NCBI GenBank assembly: GCA_027531565.1
Contig: JAPZSB010000007.1
Location: 868,001-932,000 of the forward strand
Length of the DNA: 64,000 nucleotides
Source: Beijerinckiaceae bacterium
GTDB lineage: Bacteria; Pseudomonadota; Alphaproteobacteria; Rhizobiales; Beijerinckiaceae
Direction of reading: 5' to 3'
In this document: in pieces, positions 1 to 9,282 of the stretch
Numbering within the stretch: the stretch's first letter is position 1
Layout of the letters: every line of letters begins with the position of its first letter
The notes under the pieces: generated by a model
What the model was told of the DNA's origin: nothing
Seen by the model: only the letters and a program-made list of their open reading frames with translations
Databases searched by the model: none
Position numbers and translations under genes: made by a program

Positions 1-1181
1 GCTGGTCGTCCTGCAACATCTACTCCACGCAGGACCACGCCGCGGCCGCCATCGCCGCCGGCGGCACGCCGGTCTTCGCGATCAAGGGCGAGACGCTCGA
101 GGAATACTGGGACTACGTCTACCGCACCGCCCAGTGGGGCGATGGCGGCACGCCGAACATGATCCTCGATGATGGCGGCGACCTGACCATGCTGATCATC
201 CTCGGCGCCGAGGCGGAAGCCGGCAAGACCGCCTTCCTCGACAAGCCGGGCAACGAGGAAGAGACGATCTTCTTCGCGCTGATCAAGCGGATCCTGAAGG
301 AAAATCCGGGCTGGTTCACCCGCGTCCGCGACGCGATCAAGGGCGTCTCGGAAGAAACCACCACGGGCGTGCATCGCCTGTATGAGCTGGCCAAGGCCGG
401 CCGCCTGCCCTTCCCGGCGATCAACGTCAACGACTCGGTGACCAAGTCGAAATTCGACAACCTCTATGGCTGCCGCGAGAGCCTCGTCGACGCGCTGCGC
501 CGCGGCACGGACGTGATGATGGCCGGCAAGGTGGCCATGGTCGCCGGCTACGGCGACGTGGGCAAGGGCTCGGCCGCCTCGCTGCGGCAGGCCGGCTGCC
601 GCGTTCTCGTGTCGGAAATCGATCCGATCTGCGCCCTGCAGGCCGCGATGGAAGGCTATGAAGTGACGACGATGGAAGACGCCGCGCCGCGGGCCGACAT
701 CTTCGTGACTGCCACCGGCAATGTCGACGTCATCACCGTCGACCACATGCGGTCGATGAAGCATCGCGCCATCGTCTGCAATATCGGCCATTTCGACTCG
801 GAGATCCAGGTTTCCGCGCTGAAGAACTTCAAGTGGGACAACGTGAAACCGCAGGTGGACGAGGTCGAGTTCCCCGATGGCAAGCGCATCATCCTGCTCT
901 CGGAAGGCCGCCTTGTGAATCTCGGCAATGCCACCGGCCATCCGAGCTTCGTGATGTCCTGCTCGTTCTCGAACCAGACGCTGGCCCAGATCGAACTCTG
1001 GAACCACCACAAGAAATACGAGAACAAGGTCTACACCCTGCCGAAGCATCTCGACGAGAAGGTCGCGGCGCTGCATCTCGACAAGGTCGGCGCCAAGCTG
1101 ACCAAGCTCTCGGACAAGCAGGCCAGCTATATCGGCGTGCCGGAAGCCGGCCCGTTCAAGCCGGAAACCTATCGCTACTGA
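1..1181 (+). CDS. ahcY: Adenosylhomocysteinase, 3' part (5' end outside window)
   Basis: Hydrolyses S-adenosylhomocysteine to adenosine and homocysteine in the cytoplasmic methyl cycle. The frame is already open at base 3 and begins with a Trp-Ser-Ser-Cys-Asn motif followed by [11 protein letters not shown], a conserved block of the family, so the N-terminus lies before the window. The NAD-binding glycine motif [11 protein letters not shown] (about 545-575), the segment [13 protein letters not shown] around 426-465 and the C-terminal KPETYRY are all present. The stop is followed by a strong hairpin at 1234-1257. Identification rests on near-continuous match to the family; only completeness is limited by the window edge. 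Confidence 0.97.
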   Translation, partial: WSSCNIYSTQDHAAAAIAAGGTPVFAIKGETLEEYWDYVYRTAQWGDGGTPNMILDDGGDLTMLIILGAEAEAGKTAFLDKPGNEEETIFFALIKRILKENPGWFTRVRDAIKGVSEETTTGVHRLYELAKAGRLPFPAINVNDSVTKSKFDNLYGCRESLVDALRRGTDVMMAGKVAMVAGYGDVGKGSAASLRQAGCRVLVSEIDPICALQAAMEGYEVTTMEDAAPRADIFVTATGNVDVITVDHMRSMKHRAIVCNIGHFDSEIQVSALKNFKWDNVKPQVDEVEFPDGKRIILLSEGRLVNLGNATGHPSFVMSCSFSNQTLAQIELWNHHKKYENKVYTLPKHLDEKVAALHLDKVGAKLTKLSDKQASYIGVPEAGPFKPETYRY

Positions 1182-1233
1182 CCGCCGGTTGCGGCGCCCG
1201 CGCCGCATTCGCGTTTCGTTCCGAACACCGAAG

Positions 1234-1265
1234 ATGCGCCCGGGAAACCGGGCGCATTAATTGTT
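1234..1265 (+). terminator. Intrinsic terminator after ahcY
   Basis: A perfect 10-bp inverted repeat, ATGCGCCCGG (1234-1243) and CCGGGCGCAT (1248-1257), closes a GAAA tetraloop and is followed by TAATTGTTT. It lies 53 bp after the ahcY stop and separates ahcY from the downstream divL transcript. Confidence 0.8.
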
Positions 1266-1268
1266 TGC

Positions 1269-1301
1269 TAACCACTTCCTGACGGAGTCTCCGGCTGGTT
1301 A
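1269..1301. promoter_or_regulatory. Inverted TAACCA/TGGTTA pair upstream of divL
   Basis: TAACCA at 1269-1274 and TGGTTA at 1296-1301 form an inverted pair about 95-125 bp before the divL start. They resemble the TTAACCAT half-site of the alphaproteobacterial cell-cycle regulator CtrA. Spacing differs from the classic TTAA-N7-TTAA full site, so this is only a candidate. Confidence 0.25.
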
Positions 1302-1394
1302 AAGTGCGCGCCATCGCGATTCAGAAGTGATTCGCGGCGCGTGGCGGCAACGGCGATCGTGCTTCCTCGGCGGGGAGCGCGCGGAGGCCAGGGG

Positions 1395-3890
1395 ATGGGG
1401 TTCGAGGCATCGGGCGGGAAGACGGAGAGGCGCGGCCCTGCCCGGGCGCGGCGTTGGCTGCGGCTGGCTGCCTGGCTGAAATCCACGACCGTTTTCTGCG
1501 CGCTCATGCCGCTTCAGGCCTTCGCGCAGGACAATCCCGAAGCTTTCCAGCTGCGGCTGCCGGGCATGGGCCAGCAGACCTATGGATTGATGCACAGCGC
1601 CCTTCCGTTCGGCATCGCCCTGCTGGTCGTGACGGTCTATGCCACCGCGATCTCCATTTTCCATGTCCGGGCCCGACGCCTCTGGAACGAGCATTTCGAG
1701 GAACAGAACCGCACGATCCGCGACGCGCAGGCGCGGATGGAGCGATCGGCGCTGTTCCTCACCACCGACAAGCGGCTGCTGGTGGCCTGGAACGGCCCGA
1801 AGGGCGAGCCGGAATTCGAGGGCGATCCCGGGATTGTCGTCGAGACAACCAATCCGCACCGGGTGCTGGCCTTTTCCGAATGGCTGCCCGAGGCCGAGGC
1901 GCGCCAGCTCGACAACCATCTCCTGCAACTCCGCTCGGAGGGCACCTCCTTCAGCATGAATGCCCGCTCGATCCGCGGCGATTTCCTCGAGATCGAGGGA
2001 CGTCCGATCGCCGGCCGGGCCGTGATGGCGCTCAAGGTGGCGACGGGGGAGCGTCTGGCCCTTGCGCGGATGATGGACGAGAAATCGGCGCTGGAGGCGG
2101 CGCAGGCCCAGCTTCGCACGGTGCTGGAGGCGATTCCGCAGCCGGTCTGGCTTCGTGACCGGGCCGGCAGGCTCGGCTGGGTCAACTCGGCCTATGCCCA
2201 GGCCGTCGATCTTCCCGGGGCGGATGCCGTGCTCTCCCGGCAGACGGAAATCCTCGACAGCGATGACCGGGCCGCCATCCGCCAGACGCAGGTCCGGCAG
2301 GGGCGTTACCATGGTTCGGTGACGGCGATCCTGGCGGGCCAGCGGCGCAAGGTCGATGTCGTCGAGGTCAGCGGCCCGGAAGGCGGCGGCGGCTTCGCGC
2401 TCGATATCAGCGAACTCGAGGCCACGAGGCTCGCTCTCGAGCGACAGATGGAGGCCCATGTCCGGACCCTCGACGAGCTGCCGACTGCGGTCGCGATCTT
2501 CAACCAGCAGCAGGTCCTGACCTATTTCAACCGGGCTTTCGTCGATCTCTTCGCGCTGGACCGCAGCTTCCTCCAGGCGCAACCCACCAACGGCGCCGTC
2601 CTCGACCAGCTCCGCGCCCGGGGCCGGCTGCCGGAAGCCAGCGATTTCCGCGAATGGAAGGCCTCGCTGCTCGCGCAATATGCCTCCGCCGAGACCACCG
2701 AACATGGCTGGCGGCTGCCGAACGGCCGCTCGCTGCGCGTGGTGATCTCGCCCAATCCGCAGGGCGGGCTGACCTATCTCTTCGAGGACGAGACCGAGCG
2801 CTTCACACTCGCCACCTCCTACGAGGAACTGAAGAACACCCAATGGGAAACGCTGATGGCCCTGTCCGAGGGCGTCGGCGTGTTCGGTTCCGATGGCTGC
2901 CTGCAGCTGTCGAACCCGGCCTTCGCCCAGATCTGGGGGCTCGAGCCGGAGGCCTTGCAGGGCCGCCCGCATGTCGAGAGCATCGGCGCTTCCGTGACGA
3001 AGCTGCCACCAGGCGGCTGGCGTCGCATTTCGGAGATCGTGTGCAGCCTGATGGAGGCGCGCGATGACGAGCAGTTCAACCTCGTCACGCTGGACGGCCG
3101 CACGCTGACGGTGGCCACCGCGCCGCTGCCGGACCGGGCGACGCTTGTCACCGTGACCGACGTGACGGATACGGTGCAGGCCGAGAACCGCCTGCGCGAG
3201 CATAACGAAGCCCTGCGTCAGGCTGCACGCCTCCGGACCGATTTCATCAAGTCGGTGTCGTTCGAGCTGCGCTCGCCGCTGACCAGCGTGGTCGGGCTGG
3301 CGCAGGCGCTGGCGGGCGGCGTGGCCGGCGAGTTGACGCCGAAACAGCTGGCCTATGCGCAGGACCTGTCGCGGGCAGCCGACGCGGTTCTTGCCCTCAC
3401 CTCGGACATTCTAGACCTTGCCGGAGTGGAATCCGGCGGGGTGGAGATCGTGAAGGCGCCGGTGGATCTCGGCACCGCCATCGCCGAGGCGACGGAGGGG
3501 CTCAAGGACCGGCTGGGCGATGCCAAGATCCGCCTGTCGCTCAACCTGCAGGCGGGCCTGCCGACGGTCATGGCCGATCCGAAGCGGTTCCGTCACATCG
3601 TGTTCAACCTCCTTGCCAATGCCGTCGCCTTCGCCCAGCCGGGCGAAACCGTGCGTCTCGCGGTGCGCCGGGCCGAGGGCGGGATCGTTCTCGAGGTTAC
3701 CGACAGCGGCAACCATCCGGGTGTCAGCGCGGTGCCCGGCAAGTCGGCTGTGCTGCCGGGCATCGAGCGCGAGCAAGGCCTGCGCTTCTCGCTCGCCAAG
3801 GCGCTGGTGCTGCTGCATGGCGGACGCATCGACATCCATGACAATCCCTCCGGCGGGCACCAGACCGTCGTCTTCCTCCCCGAGTCCTGA
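1395..3890 (+). CDS. divL: DivL-like PAS sensor kinase homologue, degenerate catalytic residues
   Basis: An 831-residue membrane-anchored PAS/histidine-kinase homologue. Residues 1-50 contain a basic segment, a hydrophobic stretch and AFAQDN, resembling a signal sequence. A transmembrane segment near residues 70-92 precedes several PAS-like domains (about 220-590). The dimerisation helix reads SVSFELRSPLTS, with Phe at residue 623 where kinases have the phospho-accepting His. The ATPase domain keeps an Asn motif (NLLANAVAF) but has DSGNHP for the G1 box and GLRFSL for the G2 box. Caulobacter DivL likewise lacks the His (Tyr instead) and regulates CckA-CtrA signalling without needing kinase activity. 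The ATG at 1395 is preferred over GTG 1341 because GGAGG lies just upstream. Its position between ahcY and tsaE fits the Hyphomicrobiales order. Function as DivL is inferred from architecture and context. Confidence 0.75.
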   Translation: MGFEASGGKTERRGPARARRWLRLAAWLKSTTVFCALMPLQAFAQDNPEAFQLRLPGMGQQTYGLMHSALPFGIALLVVTVYATAISIFHVRARRLWNEHFEEQNRTIRDAQARMERSALFLTTDKRLLVAWNGPKGEPEFEGDPGIVVETTNPHRVLAFSEWLPEAEARQLDNHLLQLRSEGTSFSMNARSIRGDFLEIEGRPIAGRAVMALKVATGERLALARMMDEKSALEAAQAQLRTVLEAIPQPVWLRDRAGRLGWVNSAYAQAVDLPGADAVLSRQTEILDSDDRAAIRQTQVRQGRYHGSVTAILAGQRRKVDVVEVSGPEGGGGFALDISELEATRLALERQMEAHVRTLDELPTAVAIFNQQQVLTYFNRAFVDLFALDRSFLQAQPTNGAVLDQLRARGRLPEASDFREWKASLLAQYASAETTEHGWRLPNGRSLRVVISPNPQGGLTYLFEDETERFTLATSYEELKNTQWETLMALSEGVGVFGSDGCLQLSNPAFAQIWGLEPEALQGRPHVESIGASVTKLPPGGWRRISEIVCSLMEARDDEQFNLVTLDGRTLTVATAPLPDRATLVTVTDVTDTVQAENRLREHNEALRQAARLRTDFIKSVSFELRSPLTSVVGLAQALAGGVAGELTPKQLAYAQDLSRAADAVLALTSDILDLAGVESGGVEIVKAPVDLGTAIAEATEGLKDRLGDAKIRLSLNLQAGLPTVMADPKRFRHIVFNLLANAVAFAQPGETVRLAVRRAEGGIVLEVTDSGNHPGVSAVPGKSAVLPGIEREQGLRFSLAKALVLLHGGRIDIHDNPSGGHQTVVFLPES

Positions 3891-5545
3891 TGACCAGCCC
3901 CGGCCCGGCCTGGCGATGGCAACATTTCCTGCCCGACGAGGCCGCCACGTTGCGGCTGGCACAGAAACTCGCGGCCGAATTCCGCCCCGGTGATCTCGTC
4001 ACGCTCAGCGGCGATCTCGGCGCCGGCAAGACCACCTTCGCCCGGGCCCTGATCCGCGCCCTGACACGCCAGCCCGCGCTCGAAGTGCCGAGCCCAACCT
4101 ATACCCTGATCCAGACCTATGACGGCGACGGATTCCGGATCGTGCATGCCGATCTATACCGCGTGGCCGATATCTCGGAACTGGTCGAGCTGGGCTGGGA
4201 GGATGCGGCGGAGAATGCCATCGTCCTGTGCGAATGGGCCGAAAAGGCCGGCGAGGCGCTGGCGCTGGACCGCCTCGACGTGGCCTTCTCCATTCCACCC
4301 GACGGGCAGGGCCGGCTCGTGACGCTGACCGCTCACGGCCGGTTCGCCGGCCGCCTCGACCGGTGGCGGGCCATCGAGGCGCTGTTCGCCAGGGCGGGCT
4401 TTGTGGATCCGGCGCGGGATTTCATGCTCGGGGATGCCTCCGTCCGCGCCTATGAGCGGATCTCGGACCCGGCCAGCGGGCGCAAGGCGATCCTGATGAT
4501 CGCGCCGCGCCGCCCGGACGGGCCGGCCATCCGGTTGGGCAAGAGCTACTCGACGCTGGTACATCTTGCGGAAAGCGTCCATGCCTTCGTGGCCGTGGCG
4601 CGCGGCCTCCGCGACCAGGGCTTCTCGGCGCCGGAAATCTTCGCCAGCGATCTCGAGGCAGGGCTTCTGCTGATCGAGGATCTCGGCCCCGAGGGCGTCC
4701 TCGGACCGGACGGGCCGATCCCCGAGCGCTACCAGCTGGCGGTCGATGTGCTGGCGGAACTGCATGCGCGGACCCTGCCACAGGAACTGCCGGTCGAGGG
4801 GATCCTCACCCACAAGCTGTATCGCTATGATCTCGAGGCGCTGACGATCGAGACCGAGCTGCTGCTCGACTGGTTCTTCGCCTATCGCACGATGCGGACG
4901 CCGAATGCGGCGATGCGCCTCGCCTATGTCGACCAATGGGTCTCGGTTCTCGAGCCGGTGACCTCCGGCGAGAAGACCTGGACCCTGCGCGACTTTCATT
5001 CGCCCAACCTCATCTGGATGCCGCAGCGCGAGGGCCTGAAGCGGATGGGGCTGATCGACTTCCAGGACTGCGTGATCGGCCACCCGGCCTATGACGTGGT
5101 GTCGCTGCTCCAGGATGCCCGTGTCACCGTGCCGGAGGAGCTGGAACTGCAGCTCCTCGCGCGCTACGCCCGGATGCGGCGTGCCCGGGACCCGGATTTC
5201 GACATGCAGGCCTTCGCCCAGGCCTATGCCATCCTCGGTGCGCAGCGGGCCTCGAAGGTTCTCGGCATCTTCGTGCGCCTCGATCGCCGCGACGGCAAGC
5301 CGGCCTATCTCAAGCATATCCCGAGGATCGAGGCCTATCTCAAGCGTTGCCTTGCCCATCCGGCCTTGGCAAAGCTGAAGACATGGTACGCGACTCACCT
5401 GCCGGGATTCGCCGAACCGCCGGAACAGGATGTCGAGCACGGAGGCCAGAAGGGTGCAGCGGATCAGCAAGGCGATGGTTCTGGCCGCGGGGCTGGGAAC
5501 GCGGATGCGGCCGCTGACGGAAACGCGCCCGAAGCCGCTGATTGA
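3890..5545 (+). CDS. TsaE-AmgK fusion: tRNA t6A ATPase subunit fused to MurNAc/GlcNAc kinase-like phosphotransferase
   Basis: A 551-residue two-domain protein. Residues 1-150 are TsaE, the ATPase of the t6A37 tRNA modification machinery, with Walker A GDLGAGKTT (Lys47), the HADLYR motif and CEWAEKAG. Residues about 165-500 are an aminoglycoside-phosphotransferase-fold kinase with catalytic loop DFHSPN (Asp368) and metal-binding IDFQD (Asp390). This second half matches AmgK, which phosphorylates the anomeric carbon of N-acetylmuramate and N-acetylglucosamine. The next gene is murU, the partner of AmgK in the cell-wall recycling route, which supports the assignment. The ATG overlaps the divL stop (TGATG). 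The fusion is known in alphaproteobacteria. Substrate is inferred, not shown. Confidence 0.88.
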   Translation: MTSPGPAWRWQHFLPDEAATLRLAQKLAAEFRPGDLVTLSGDLGAGKTTFARALIRALTRQPALEVPSPTYTLIQTYDGDGFRIVHADLYRVADISELVELGWEDAAENAIVLCEWAEKAGEALALDRLDVAFSIPPDGQGRLVTLTAHGRFAGRLDRWRAIEALFARAGFVDPARDFMLGDASVRAYERISDPASGRKAILMIAPRRPDGPAIRLGKSYSTLVHLAESVHAFVAVARGLRDQGFSAPEIFASDLEAGLLLIEDLGPEGVLGPDGPIPERYQLAVDVLAELHARTLPQELPVEGILTHKLYRYDLEALTIETELLLDWFFAYRTMRTPNAAMRLAYVDQWVSVLEPVTSGEKTWTLRDFHSPNLIWMPQREGLKRMGLIDFQDCVIGHPAYDVVSLLQDARVTVPEELELQLLARYARMRRARDPDFDMQAFAQAYAILGAQRASKVLGIFVRLDRRDGKPAYLKHIPRIEAYLKRCLAHPALAKLKTWYATHLPGFAEPPEQDVEHGGQKGAADQQGDGSGRGAGNADAAADGNAPEAAD

Positions 5546-6170
5546 GGCCGGCCGGAAAACCCTGCTCGACCACAATCTCGACCAGCTCGCGGAATCGGGG
5601 ATCACCGAGGCGGTGATCAACGTGCATTACCTGCCCGACCAGATCATCCGGCATGTGGCCGGCCGGCGCCTGCCCGCCGTGACGATCTCCGACGAACGCG
5701 ACCGCCTGCTCGATTCGGGCGGCGGCATCCTCAAGGTGCTGCCCTTCTTCGGGGATGCGCCGTTTTTCACGCTCAATGCCGATACGATCTGGCTCGACGG
5801 GCCGCGCCGCAACCTCGTCCGGATGCAGGAAACGTTCGATCCCGCCGTCATGGACGTGCTGCTGCTGGTTGCCCCAGTCGTGACAACGATCGGCTGGGGC
5901 AGCCGGGGCGATTTCCTGATGGACGGCGCCGGCCGGTTGCGGCGCCCGGACCGGCGCGACGTGGCGCCCTTTGCCTATACCGGCGTGGGCATCCTCAAGC
6001 CGGAAAGCTTCGCGGGAAAGCCGGAGATCTTCTCCCTGAACCGGATTTTCGACGAGGCCGCCGCGAAGGGCCGTCTGTTCGGGCTTCGGCTTGACGGGAT
6101 CTTCATGCATGTCGGGACGCCGGAAGCGCTGGCCGAGGCCGAGCACGCGCTCGACCTCTACGACCGGTAG
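5430..6170 (+). CDS. murU: Nucleotidyltransferase, MurU type (MurNAc-1-phosphate uridylyltransferase)
   Basis: Sugar-1-phosphate nucleotidyltransferase of 246 residues (or 238 if started at GTG 5454). The signature KAMVLAAGLGTRMRPLT followed by RPKPLIEAG is the nucleotide-binding core of this family. It would convert MurNAc-1-phosphate made by AmgK into UDP-MurNAc, bypassing de novo synthesis and conferring fosfomycin tolerance in bacteria where this is known. It overlaps the 3' end of the tsaE-amgK gene by about 100 bp. ATG 5430 has GGAACAGG just ahead; GTG 5454 has GGAGG eight bases ahead and starts closer to the conserved core, so the start is unsettled. Older annotations call this family mannose-1-phosphate guanylyltransferase; the neighbour favours MurU. 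Confidence 0.85.
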   Translation: MSSTEARRVQRISKAMVLAAGLGTRMRPLTETRPKPLIEAGRKTLLDHNLDQLAESGITEAVINVHYLPDQIIRHVAGRRLPAVTISDERDRLLDSGGGILKVLPFFGDAPFFTLNADTIWLDGPRRNLVRMQETFDPAVMDVLLLVAPVVTTIGWGSRGDFLMDGAGRLRRPDRRDVAPFAYTGVGILKPESFAGKPEIFSLNRIFDEAAAKGRLFGLRLDGIFMHVGTPEALAEAEHALDLYDR

Positions 6171-6174
6171 CCGG

Positions 6175-9100
6175 ATGGCGCGCGCGGTCCCGCAGGTCCT
6201 GACCATCGGCCCGGGTACGGATTTCGTGGCCTGCCTCGTCGATGCCCTGCTCGACGGCCGGCTGCTGCCGATCCGCTACAGGGACCGGCCGGACGCGCTG
6301 GCGGACCTGACGATCTACGTCCCGACCCAGCGGGTGCGCGCTGCCCTGCGCGACCGGCTGCTGGCAGCAACGGCGCCGAGGCCGGTCCTTCTGCCCCAGA
6401 TCCGGGCGCTGGGCGAACCCTGGGACCCGCTCGAGGAGACGCTCGACAGCATCGCGGAGGCGGAAGAAGTCGGGCCTGTCCGGCCGCTGGACACGCTGCG
6501 CCGGCGGTTCCTGCTCCTGCCGCTGGTCTCGGCCTGGCACCGGGCGCTGACCCGGCTGGGCGGCCGCGACCTGCCGGAAGCCGCCGGCCCGCATGCAATG
6601 CGCGAGCGGCTGGCACTGGCCGATGCGCTGGGCAGCCTGATCGACGAGACCATCATCGCCGACCTGCCGCTTGACCTTCTCGCCCGCGCGGCGCCGCCGG
6701 GCTATGACGCCTCCCGGCACGATGTTTACTGGGAGCAGACCCGGCGCTTCCTTCAGATCGCGGCCGAAGCCTGGCCTGGCCTGCTGGCCGAACAGGGTTT
6801 CGCCGATGCCAAGGCCCTGCGCCGGGCGACGCTGGATGCGGAGGCCCGGTGGATCCACGAAGGTGCGGCCGGGGCCTTCCTGCTCGCCGGGTCGACCGGT
6901 TCGGTGCCGGTCACGGCGCGCCTGATGCGCGCCATCGCGCGGCATGATGCGGGCGCTGTGGTGCTTCCGGGGCTGGACCTTGATCTCGTGTCGGCCAACT
7001 GGGCCCTGATCGGCGACGAGCAGGCCTCGCTGGCCACCCGCTTTGCGCATGCCCAGTCGCATCTGAAGACCACGCTGGCGACGATCGGCCTCCCGCGCGA
7101 GGCCGTGACCGCCCTTGACCGGCCCTCGCCGGTCCTCCGGCAACGGAACCGGCTGGTTTCCGAAGCGCTCGGCCCGGCGGAGACGGTCCATCTCTGGCGC
7201 GAGACGCGCGAGACCCTCGATCTCGCCGCGGCGACCGAGGGGATGATCGTGCTGGAAGCGCCGGATCCCCGGCGGGAAGCGCTCGCGATTGCGGTCCTGA
7301 TCCGGGAGACGCTTGAAACGCCGGACCGGACGGTGGCGCTGGTCACTGCCGACCGGGCTCTGGCGTTGCGCGTCCAGTCCGAACTGAAGCGCTGGGGACT
7401 GGCGATCGAGGATTCCGCCGGGCTGCGCCTGCGCGACCTTCAGGCCGGCCAACTCGCGATCCTGCTGCTCCGCACGGTGGACGAGCCGACCGGCGCGCAT
7501 CTGCTGGCGCTGCTTCGGCATCCCGATCTCCGGCTTGGCCTGTCCGAGGGCGAACTGGGCCGCCTTGTCACGGCGCTGGAAATGGTGGTCTTCCGCCAGC
7601 GCAGGGCCGGAGACAGGATGACCCTGCCCGGCCAGGTCAGCCAGGCCTTCGACCAGGCGGAGGCAGCCGGACAGGTCGCGAACCTGCCCGAGCGGGAACC
7701 TGTCCTGACGCTGGCGGAACGGCTGGAGGCGATCCTCACCCCGCTGCGGCAGGAGGAGCCCGGATCGCTGCCGGCCCTGCTCGAGCGCTTCGTTGCGGCG
7801 CTGGACGCGCTGACGCGCCCTGCCGAGGGCGCGCCGCTCTGGCGGAGCCATCCCAGCGGCATCCAGCTGACGGGCGTGCTCGACTCGCTTCGGCAGGCTG
7901 CCGCCGAGCAGACCGGCACGGGCGCCGAACTGCGCGAGATCCTGCGGTCGGCGCTCGCCGACGCGGTCCTGCCGGCCGCGGGTGGCCATCGCCGGGCGGC
8001 CATTCTCGGCCCTCTGGAAGCCCGCCTGATCGCAACCGACAGGCTGATCCTCGGCGGGCTGAACGAGGGCCAGTTCCCGCCGGCTGCGCGGGAAGACCCC
8101 TTCCTCAACCGGACGATGCGGCTGCATCTCGGTCTGACGCCGCCGGAGCGGCGGATCGGCCAGAGCGCGCATGATTTCCAGATGCTTGCCGGACATCTCG
8201 ACCTCGTTCTGTCCCGGGCCGAGCATGGCGGCGAGGGCCCTGCCCAGCCATCGCGTTTCTGGCGCCGGCTCGAGGCCCTGTGCGGCGCGGAGACCTGGAA
8301 AGGCCTGAAGGCGCGGGGCGAGGCTGTCCTCGGCCTGTCCGGGCGGCTTGACGAAACAGGGCTGCCGCCGCAGCCGGCCAGCCGGCCCGCACCGGTCCCC
8401 GCAGCGCCGCGCGTCCCGTCCCGGCTGAGCATCACCGATGTCGAAGCGCTCCGGCGCGACCCGTTCGCCCTCTATGCCCGGCTCATCCTCAGGCTGACGG
8501 CGCTCAATCCGGTCGACCCGCCGATCGATGCGCGGGACCGCGGCACGCTCGTGCACCGTTGCCTTGAACTCTACACCGCCGGGGAGCCGCCGCAGGAGCC
8601 GGGCGCCGCGCAAGCCCGCCTCCGGGCGATCGGGATGGAGGTTTTCGGCGAGATCCGCTCGGATCCGGCCCGGCACGCCTTCTGGTGGCGCCCGTTCGAA
8701 CGGCTCATTCCGGCTTTCGTGGCCTTCGACCGGTTGCGGCGGGACCGTGGCTTCACGGTGCTGCCGGAGCAGCGCGCCCGGTTCCCGCTGGTCCTGCCGA
8801 CAGGCGATAGCGTGCTGATCGTCGGAAAGGCGGACCGCCTCGAATATTCGCCGGAGGGCGGCCTGGCGATCTTCGACTACAAGACCGGCAGCGCGTTGCC
8901 GAACAAGGCCGATCTCGCGCGGGGGCTCGCCCCGCAATTGCCGATGACCGGCGCCCTTGCGCTGCGCGGCGCCTTCGCGAAGCTGCCGCCGGTCCGGTCT
9001 GTGGCCGAGCTGGCCTATTTCGCCGTGGGTGACCGCGCGGCAGGCAAGGCGGAGCCGATCCTGGCCGGCGAGGAAACCGAGCAGAGCGAGGCGATCTGGC

Positions 9101-9282
9101 AGTTCCTGCTCGATGAACTCACGGCCCTTGCCGGGGGCGAGAAAGGCTATGCCTCGCGGGTCAAGCCGGCCAAACGGCTGGGCCCGGGCGACTATGACCA
9201 CCTCGCCCGGGTGCGGGAATGGGATGCGCTGGGCGGTGCGGAGGCCGAAGACGAAGGAGATGGCGATGGCGAGAACGCCTGA
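6175..9282 (+). CDS. addB: Double-strand break repair protein AddB
   Basis: AddB subunit of the AddAB helicase-nuclease, which processes DNA double-strand ends for RecA-dependent repair. It has 1035 residues, the usual size for the alphaproteobacterial form. The N-terminus carries a degenerate helicase-like region beginning LTIGPGTDFVACLV. The C-terminus holds a RecB-type nuclease: RGTLVHRCLELY (about 785-800), GKADRLEY (about 884) and FDYKTG (Asp901, Lys903). The ATG at 6175 lies four bases after the murU stop. The gene overlaps addA by 17 bp, suggesting translational coupling of the two subunits. No iron-sulfur Cys pattern is obvious to me. Confidence 0.93.
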   Translation: MARAVPQVLTIGPGTDFVACLVDALLDGRLLPIRYRDRPDALADLTIYVPTQRVRAALRDRLLAATAPRPVLLPQIRALGEPWDPLEETLDSIAEAEEVGPVRPLDTLRRRFLLLPLVSAWHRALTRLGGRDLPEAAGPHAMRERLALADALGSLIDETIIADLPLDLLARAAPPGYDASRHDVYWEQTRRFLQIAAEAWPGLLAEQGFADAKALRRATLDAEARWIHEGAAGAFLLAGSTGSVPVTARLMRAIARHDAGAVVLPGLDLDLVSANWALIGDEQASLATRFAHAQSHLKTTLATIGLPREAVTALDRPSPVLRQRNRLVSEALGPAETVHLWRETRETLDLAAATEGMIVLEAPDPRREALAIAVLIRETLETPDRTVALVTADRALALRVQSELKRWGLAIEDSAGLRLRDLQAGQLAILLLRTVDEPTGAHLLALLRHPDLRLGLSEGELGRLVTALEMVVFRQRRAGDRMTLPGQVSQAFDQAEAAGQVANLPEREPVLTLAERLEAILTPLRQEEPGSLPALLERFVAALDALTRPAEGAPLWRSHPSGIQLTGVLDSLRQAAAEQTGTGAELREILRSALADAVLPAAGGHRRAAILGPLEARLIATDRLILGGLNEGQFPPAAREDPFLNRTMRLHLGLTPPERRIGQSAHDFQMLAGHLDLVLSRAEHGGEGPAQPSRFWRRLEALCGAETWKGLKARGEAVLGLSGRLDETGLPPQPASRPAPVPAAPRVPSRLSITDVEALRRDPFALYARLILRLTALNPVDPPIDARDRGTLVHRCLELYTAGEPPQEPGAAQARLRAIGMEVFGEIRSDPARHAFWWRPFERLIPAFVAFDRLRRDRGFTVLPEQRARFPLVLPTGDSVLIVGKADRLEYSPEGGLAIFDYKTGSALPNKADLARGLAPQLPMTGALALRGAFAKLPPVRSVAELAYFAVGDRAAGKAEPILAGEETEQSEAIWQFLLDELTALAGGEKGYASRVKPAKRLGPGDYDHLARVREWDALGGAEAEDEGDGDGENA

